Positions 15,125 to 19,220 of a stretch of 19,220 bases of DNA are shown here, in pieces (within the stretch, counting starts at the first letter, position 1; each line of letters starts with the position of its first letter). The notes under the pieces were generated by a model. It was not told the DNA's origin, ran no database searches, and saw only the letters and a list, made by a program, of their open reading frames with translations. This DNA is from Sphingobacteriales bacterium (GTDB lineage: Bacteria > Bacteroidota > Bacteroidia > Chitinophagales > Chitinophagaceae), in contig JAHEFC010000012.1 of the NCBI GenBank assembly GCA_024640385.1, positions 1,628 through 20,847 of the forward strand, written 5' to 3'. The translations under genes and the position numbers were made by a program.

Positions 15125-16207
15125 ATGAAAACTTTAGTTGCTGTCTTCCTGCTTCTAAGCACATCTGCCTTTGCGCAATTATCCTGGAGTGATCAGCCAT
15201 TCACCAAGGTCAGTGAAAATCCCATCATGGGTGCAGATTCTTCATATTCTTTTTATTGTCCTGTTCAGCAAAAAAATGTCAGGTGGCAGCGGGCTGATGT
15301 ATTCAACCCAGCGGCAGTTGTCAAAGATGGCAGGGTTTACCTTTTATTCCGGGCCGAGGACAATCCCAAAGCCGAGATCGGTGGCCGCACTTCGCGTATA
15401 GGCATTGCCGTTAGTGACGATGGGGTGCATTTTAAAAAACATCCTCTGCCTGTATTGTACCCTGATAAGGATATGTTTTCTGAATATGATTATCCGGGAG
15501 GATGTGAAGATCCCCGTGTCATTGAAACCGATGATGGGCGTTATGTTATGGCTTATACAAGCTGGAACGGGAAAACAGCCAGGCTGAGTATTGCTATGTC
15601 GAAAGACCTCTATAAATGGGAAAAGAAAGGCCCGGCATTTCTGAAAGCATATGGAGGGAAGTATAAGGACCAGTGGTCCAAGTCGGGCTCCATCATCACG
15701 GCGGTCAGGAATGGCCGGCCTGTAGCCGCAAAGATCAATGGGAAATACTGGATGTATTGGGGAGAACATTTTATCAACCTGGCCTGGTCAGATGATTTTT
15801 CCAATTGGAATCCCCTGGAGAATGAAAAAGGTGAATTAAAACAACTGGTCAGTACCCGGGAGGGGAAGTTTGACAGTGATCTTACCGAATGTGGACCCCC
15901 GGCGATGGTGACGGACAAAGGGATCCTGCTTTTATATAACGGGAAGAATTCGAATAATGACCATGCGAGTCCTGATCTACCCCGCGGAACCTATTCTGTT
16001 GGGCAGATCATTTTTGATCCTGCCCAACCTGAACTGGTGAGATCGAGATCGGAGCAGCCTTTCCTGAAACCCTCGTTGCCGCATGAAGTCACCGGTCAGT
16101 ATGCCGCCGGCACTACCTTTGCTGAGGGGCTGCTGTTCTTTAAAGGGAAATGGTTTTTGTACTACGGTACTGCGGATTCCTATGTAGGGCTGGCGGTGAA
16201 GAATTGA
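15125..16207 (+). CDS. Exported glycoside hydrolase family 130 protein
   Basis: A 360-residue five-bladed propeller enzyme of the GH130 type, acting on beta-mannosides as phosphorylase or hydrolase. Residues 1-18 are a signal peptide (ending SAFA-Q), so it works outside the cytoplasm. Family landmarks are VFNPAAV (59-65), GGCEDPRV (125-132, with D129 as the conserved acid), WSKSGSI (184-190), TECGPPA (254-260, E255) and LYYGTADSYVGLAV (345-358). Known mannosyl phosphorylases of GH130 are mostly cytoplasmic, while the exported members described are beta-1,2-mannosidases; export therefore favours hydrolysis (inference). It is last in the operon. Its TGA (16205-16207) lies inside the first unit of the inverted repeat array that follows. 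Confidence 0.9.
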   Translation: MKTLVAVFLLLSTSAFAQLSWSDQPFTKVSENPIMGADSSYSFYCPVQQKNVRWQRADVFNPAAVVKDGRVYLLFRAEDNPKAEIGGRTSRIGIAVSDDGVHFKKHPLPVLYPDKDMFSEYDYPGGCEDPRVIETDDGRYVMAYTSWNGKTARLSIAMSKDLYKWEKKGPAFLKAYGGKYKDQWSKSGSIITAVRNGRPVAAKINGKYWMYWGEHFINLAWSDDFSNWNPLENEKGELKQLVSTREGKFDSDLTECGPPAMVTDKGILLLYNGKNSNNDHASPDLPRGTYSVGQIIFDPAQPELVRSRSEQPFLKPSLPHEVTGQYAAGTTFAEGLLFFKGKWFLYYGTADSYVGLAVKN

Positions 16208-16277
16208 CGGATTGACGGATTGACGGATTAGCGGATTAACTATTTCCGCCAATCCGCCAATCCGTCAATCCGCCAAT
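16203..16277. repeat. Inverted array of 8-nt repeats forming a 33-position stem
   Basis: The left arm is TTGACGGA three times (16204-16227) then TTAGCGGA (16228-16235). After a 9-nt loop, the right arm is TCCGCCAA, TCCGCCAA, TCCGTCAA, TCCGCCAA (16245-16276). Bases 16203-16235 pair with 16245-16277 at 30 of 33 positions; the three mismatches (16207, 16223, 16230) are all A opposite C. No T-run follows, so it is not a classical intrinsic terminator, though it separates the envelope operon from accA and could stop transcription or protect mRNA ends. The GH130 stop codon is inside the first unit. Confidence 0.93.
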
Positions 16278-16297
16278 CCGATAATCCCCAAATCCCA

Positions 16298-16305
16298 TAT
16301 CTTTG
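16298..16305 (+). promoter_or_regulatory. -7 box of the accA-dapA operon
   Basis: TATCTTTG is an exact TAnnTTTG match 21 nt before the accA ATG. The expected -33 position falls in the right end of the repeat stem (about 16275-16280), where no TTTG is seen. The box overlaps a possible upstream TTG start at 16303 and so argues for the ATG at 16327. Confidence 0.6.
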
Positions 16306-16326
16306 AATTTCATCAATTGGATAGAT

Positions 16327-17304
16327 ATGCCCGAACTACAGAACAGGCAGTTCCTTGAATTTGAAAAACCGATCAAAGATCTATACGACCAGATCACGCA
16401 GTTGAGGATCACGGCTGAGAAGAATAAGATCGATCTGAACGATTCAATTGCCCAACTTGAAGAGAAGATCACAGAGAAGAAAAAGGAGATCAGGAATTCA
16501 CTGACCAACTGGCAGAAAGTGCAGTTGAGCAGACATCCAGACCGTCCCTATACCCTTTCCTATATTAAAAGGATCTGCGAGAATTTCATTGAATTGCACG
16601 GGGACCGGAATTTTAAAGATGATAAAGCCATCGTTGGAGGATTTGCCCAGCTCAACGGGGAAACCGTTATGATCATTGGTCAGCAGAAAGGCGTGAATAC
16701 AAAAATGCGCCAGCTCCGGAATTTTGGTATGGCAAATCCGGAAGGATACAGGAAAGCATTGAGGTTGATGAAGCTGGCTGAGAAATTCAACAAGCCAGTG
16801 ATCACCATGGTTGATACTCCCGGTGCGTTTCCAGGCATCGAGGCGGAGGAAAGAGGCCAGGGTGAAGCCATCGCAAAAAATATTTTTGAAATGATGCGCC
16901 TGAAAGTGCCTGTGATCTGTGTGATCATCGGTGAAGGTGCCAGCGGAGGTGCCATGGGTATTGGCGTGGGGGACAGGGTATTCATGATGGAGAATACCTG
17001 GTATACGGTGATATCTCCGGAAAGCTGCAGTTCGATATTATGGCGGTCATGGGATATGAAAGAAAAAGCTGCAGATGAGCTTAAACTGACTGCGGATCAT
17101 ATGATGAAGTTCGGCCTGGTGGATGGCATTGTGCCGGAACCCCTGGGAGGTGCACATTGGGACTATGATGAGGCGGCGGCGCTATTGAAAGAATACCTCA
17201 TTCCTGTACTGGCTGAACTCAAAAAGATCAATCCCCAGGAAAGGATCAGCCAGAGAATAGAAAAATTCAGTAAAATGGGCTTCTGGGAGGAAGCTTCAGT
17301 ATAA
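16327..17304 (+). CDS. accA: Acetyl-CoA carboxylase carboxyltransferase subunit alpha
   Basis: A 325-residue protein of normal length for AccA. With AccD it transfers the carboxyl group from carboxybiotin to acetyl-CoA, making malonyl-CoA for fatty-acid synthesis in the cytoplasm. It has the N-terminal helical part ([15 protein letters not shown]), [23 protein letters not shown], the crotonase-fold core [20 protein letters not shown], the oxyanion region [15 protein letters not shown] and the C-terminal [20 protein letters not shown]. The ATG at 16327 is preferred to an in-frame TTG at 16303, which lies inside the promoter box. dapA starts 9 nt after the stop, so the two are one transcript. 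Confidence 0.97.
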   Translation: MPELQNRQFLEFEKPIKDLYDQITQLRITAEKNKIDLNDSIAQLEEKITEKKKEIRNSLTNWQKVQLSRHPDRPYTLSYIKRICENFIELHGDRNFKDDKAIVGGFAQLNGETVMIIGQQKGVNTKMRQLRNFGMANPEGYRKALRLMKLAEKFNKPVITMVDTPGAFPGIEAEERGQGEAIAKNIFEMMRLKVPVICVIIGEGASGGAMGIGVGDRVFMMENTWYTVISPESCSSILWRSWDMKEKAADELKLTADHMMKFGLVDGIVPEPLGGAHWDYDEAAALLKEYLIPVLAELKKINPQERISQRIEKFSKMGFWEEASV

Positions 17305-17313
17305 ACTTAATAC

Positions 17314-18195
17314 ATGTTGGCAAAAGATTTCAGGGGAACAGGTGTAGCCATCGTTACTCCTTTCACCAAAGAGGGCTCAATTGACTGGGAGGCGCTGAAA
17401 AAGCTGATCGATTTTCTCAGCAATGGGAAAGTGGAATACCTGGTGGTGATGGGAACCACGGGTGAAAATGTTACCATTACCAAAGAAGAAAAACAGGAGA
17501 TATTTGCATATGTTGCCAGGCACAATATGGCCGGGCTTCCTTTGGTTGCAGGAATCGGGGGAAACAACACGGCTGAGGTTCTTCATGGCCTGAGGCATAC
17601 CGATCTGTCAGGATATAGTGCCGTACTTTCTGTGAGCCCCTATTATAATAAGCCCAACCAACAGGGCATTTTCCATCATTATAAGCTGATAGGAGAACAC
17701 AGTCCTTTGCCTGTGATCATGTACAATGTTCCGGGGAGAACGGGGATGAATGTCAGCGCAGAAACTACGATCAGGATAGCGAATGACTGTCCTAATATTA
17801 TCGCTACTAAAGAAGCTTCCGGAAATTTTGACCAGATCATGCAGATCATCAAAAATAAGCCTGCAGGATTTGAGGTGATCAGCGGCGATGATGCCATCAC
17901 CCTGCCGATGATCGCACTGGGATCCATCGGCGTGATCTCGGTGGTGGCCAATGCTTATCCTGCAAGGTTCTCCGAGATGGTCAGGCTGGCTTTGGCAGAA
18001 AACTATCCTGCCGCCAGGGAACTGCATTACAAATTCATCGACATTATCAACACCTTGTTTGAGGAAGGCAGTCCCAGTGGTGTGAAAGCATATCTTTCCG
18101 AAATGGGTGTTTGCGGGAACTATTTCAGGATGCCGGTGTACCCGGTGAGTGATAAGCTGATGAACAAGATCAGGCACCAAATAGTACAAATGTGA
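17314..18195 (+). CDS. dapA: 4-hydroxy-tetrahydrodipicolinate synthase
   Basis: A 293-residue TIM-barrel aldolase that condenses pyruvate with aspartate semialdehyde, the first committed step to diaminopimelate and lysine. The Schiff-base lysine is K166 in ATKEASG. Y137 in YNVPGRTG is the proton-relay tyrosine, R142 the substrate-binding arginine, T48-T49 in GTTGE and Y110/Y111 in SPYYNKP complete the site. Length and residues are those of an active enzyme. It is co-transcribed with accA. The last codons and TGA (18193-18195) lie inside the first unit of the repeat array 18189-18304. Confidence 0.97.
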   Translation: MLAKDFRGTGVAIVTPFTKEGSIDWEALKKLIDFLSNGKVEYLVVMGTTGENVTITKEEKQEIFAYVARHNMAGLPLVAGIGGNNTAEVLHGLRHTDLSGYSAVLSVSPYYNKPNQQGIFHHYKLIGEHSPLPVIMYNVPGRTGMNVSAETTIRIANDCPNIIATKEASGNFDQIMQIIKNKPAGFEVISGDDAITLPMIALGSIGVISVVANAYPARFSEMVRLALAENYPAARELHYKFIDIINTLFEEGSPSGVKAYLSEMGVCGNYFRMPVYPVSDKLMNKIRHQIVQM

Positions 18196-18304
18196 TGAAT
18201 GTGATGAATGTGGAAAATGTGAAAAATGAATGTGATAAATGATCATTTTTCAATTTTCACATTCATTTCCCCACATTAACCACATTGATCACATTCATCA
18301 CATT
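18189..18304. repeat. Inverted array of 9-nt repeats forming a long stem between convergent genes
   Basis: The left arm is built of ATGTGATGA (twice), ATGTGGAAA, ATGTGAAAA, ATGA and ATGTGATAA from 18190. The right arm, read on the minus strand from 18303, is ATGTGATGA, ATGTGATCA, ATGTGGTTA and related units. Bases 18189-18221 pair with 18272-18304 at 30 of 33 positions, then after a 2-by-3 internal loop 18224-18235 pair perfectly with 18257-18268; the tip contains the palindrome AAATGATCATTT. It fills the whole space between dapA and the convergent hydrolase gene (one base from the latter's stop), so a bidirectional terminator role is plausible. Confidence 0.93.
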
Positions 18305-18305
18305 G

Positions 18306-19214
18306 TCACTGGGCATAGCCCAATGACTTCATCCACTTGATCATCTCATCCGGCCAGAAAATATCGGACTGCTTATTGTACATGCCGTATCCATGGCCTC
18401 CTTTATCATACAGCAGCAGTTTTACCGGCACATTATTTTTCTTCAGAGCTTCTTCATAAACAACTGAGTTCATGTAACTCACCCCGTCATCTTTTGCATG
18501 CACCAGGAATGCCGGGGGCGTTTTTGAGTCAACCTGCAATTCGTTGGAGTATCTGTTTACTTTTTCGGGAGCGGGATTTTTCCCAAGCAGATTGTTTTTC
18601 GAGCCGCTATGTGTGATACTGTCGGAAAAACTGATCACCGGGTAGATCAGGATGGAAAAATCGGGCCTCAGGGCAGCGGCGTTTTCATTATAACGGTAAA
18701 GCGTAGACGCATTTGCCGCCAGGTGTCCCCCTGCTGAAAATCCCATCACACCTACCTTTGATGGGTTTATGCCGTATCTGGCTGCATTATTTCTCACATG
18801 AAGGACAGCCTGCTGTGCATCCTGCAGGGGACCGGTTTCGGGGGATTCCATGGTAGCAGAATCAGGAATCCTGTATTTGACCACAAAAGCTGCAATGCCT
18901 TTTTCGGTAAAATATTTTGCCACATCCCAGCCTTCGTGTTTGATGGCATTGACACGGTAACCTCCGCCGGGGAAGATGATCACTGCCGTGCCTGTTGCAG
19001 TTTTCTTATCAGGCAGATAAACTGCAATGGTAGGTATGGAGATGCCTGAAACGATAACTATGCCATTGGCTATCGTATCTGTTTTCTCTTTGTCCGGAGC
19101 AGGTTTGGAACCGGGTATCTCTTTCTCGTAAAGCGGAAAAATGGTCTGCGCATTTGTCGTGACGGAAATGCCGAATGTAGTGACCATAAACAATAATTTC
19201 AGGCTTCTGATCAT
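18306..19214 (-). CDS. Secreted alpha/beta hydrolase, acetyl-esterase type
   Basis: A 302-residue exported esterase-like enzyme. Residues 1-22 are a signal peptide ending TTNA-Q. The fold shows the oxyanion segment IIFPGGGY (79-86), the nucleophile elbow GFSAGG with S160, the acid in HAKDDGVSY (D242 or D243) and the histidine in GGHGYG (H274), so the triad is complete. These are the features of the BD-FAE/acetylxylan-esterase-like family that removes acyl groups from plant polysaccharides; the exact ester is unknown. The start at 19214 gives the signal peptide directly. Upstream sequence lies outside the window. It is convergent with dapA, separated only by the repeat stem. Confidence 0.92.
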   Translation of the reverse strand: MIRSLKLLFMVTTFGISVTTNAQTIFPLYEKEIPGSKPAPDKEKTDTIANGIVIVSGISIPTIAVYLPDKKTATGTAVIIFPGGGYRVNAIKHEGWDVAKYFTEKGIAAFVVKYRIPDSATMESPETGPLQDAQQAVLHVRNNAARYGINPSKVGVMGFSAGGHLAANASTLYRYNENAAALRPDFSILIYPVISFSDSITHSGSKNNLLGKNPAPEKVNRYSNELQVDSKTPPAFLVHAKDDGVSYMNSVVYEEALKKNNVPVKLLLYDKGGHGYGMYNKQSDIFWPDEMIKWMKSLGYAQ

Positions 19215-19220
19215 GATACA

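Noticed and set aside
15344..15769. Minus-strand open frame of 141 codons opposite GH130
   Set aside because: A shadow of the GH130 gene; composition (many Pro, Arg, His and Cys) is that of an antisense frame.
16204..16276. CRISPR-like array of short repeats
   Set aside because: Units are 8 nt and directly adjacent with no spacers, and the second half is inverted. The same applies to the array at 18189-18304.
16303..16326. Upstream TTG start for accA adding eight residues
   Set aside because: The TTG is part of the TATCTTTG promoter box, the added residues are not AccA-like, and the ATG at 16327 gives the family's normal N-terminus.
17608..18246. Long minus-strand open frame (212 codons) opposite dapA
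   Set aside because: dapA on the plus strand has every catalytic residue. The minus frame is His/Ser-rich at its start only because it reads through the repeat stem, and it has no family resemblance.

Overview
The window looks like a chromosomal segment from a Bacteroidota bacterium, most likely family Chitinophagaceae (family-level placement is inference). The grounds are an STN-containing TonB-dependent receptor paired with a DUF4249 lipoprotein, matches to the Bacteroidota promoter motif TAnnTTTG with a TTTG -33 box, general lack of Shine-Dalgarno sequences, and signal peptides ending in A-Q or lipobox Cys.

Layout. 1-484: the end of a sensor histidine kinase overlapping a single-domain response regulator. 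578-723 (minus): a complete tRNA-Asp(GTC) unit with promoter and hairpin terminator. About 757-1023: a frameshifted remnant of another histidine kinase. 1108-2733: a cytoplasmic regulator-like protein with a winged-helix-like N-terminus, a TolB/FlgO-like domain and TPRs. 2973-4628: two membrane proteins, the second UPF0114/YqhA. 4629-7088 (minus): a long MscS-family mechanosensitive channel whose stop codon directly abuts that of yqhA. 7400-8176: a DUF2490-like outer-membrane protein. 8230-8718 (minus): a rhodanese with an unusually perfect Shine-Dalgarno sequence.

9041-16207 is a tightly packed five-gene operon: a secreted protein of unknown function, a TonB-dependent receptor, a DUF4249 lipoprotein, a macroglobulin-like (MG2) secreted protein and an exported GH130 glycosidase. 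All junctions overlap or are within 13 nt. It reads as a cell-envelope uptake/processing locus, possibly for mannose-containing glycans (inference). The DUF4249 gene is cut by an in-frame TAG, yet the conserved family C-terminus follows in the same frame and ends in a TGATG overlap with the next gene.

16327-18195 is an accA-dapA housekeeping pair (fatty-acid and lysine/DAP synthesis), followed by a convergent secreted alpha/beta hydrolase (18306-19214).

The most unusual structures are two unrelated-in-sequence but identically built intergenic elements at 16203-16277 and 18189-18304. Each is a head-to-tail array of 8- or 9-nt units followed by inverted copies of the same unit, giving a stem of 33 or more positions. 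In both, the stop codon of the upstream gene lies inside the first repeat unit.
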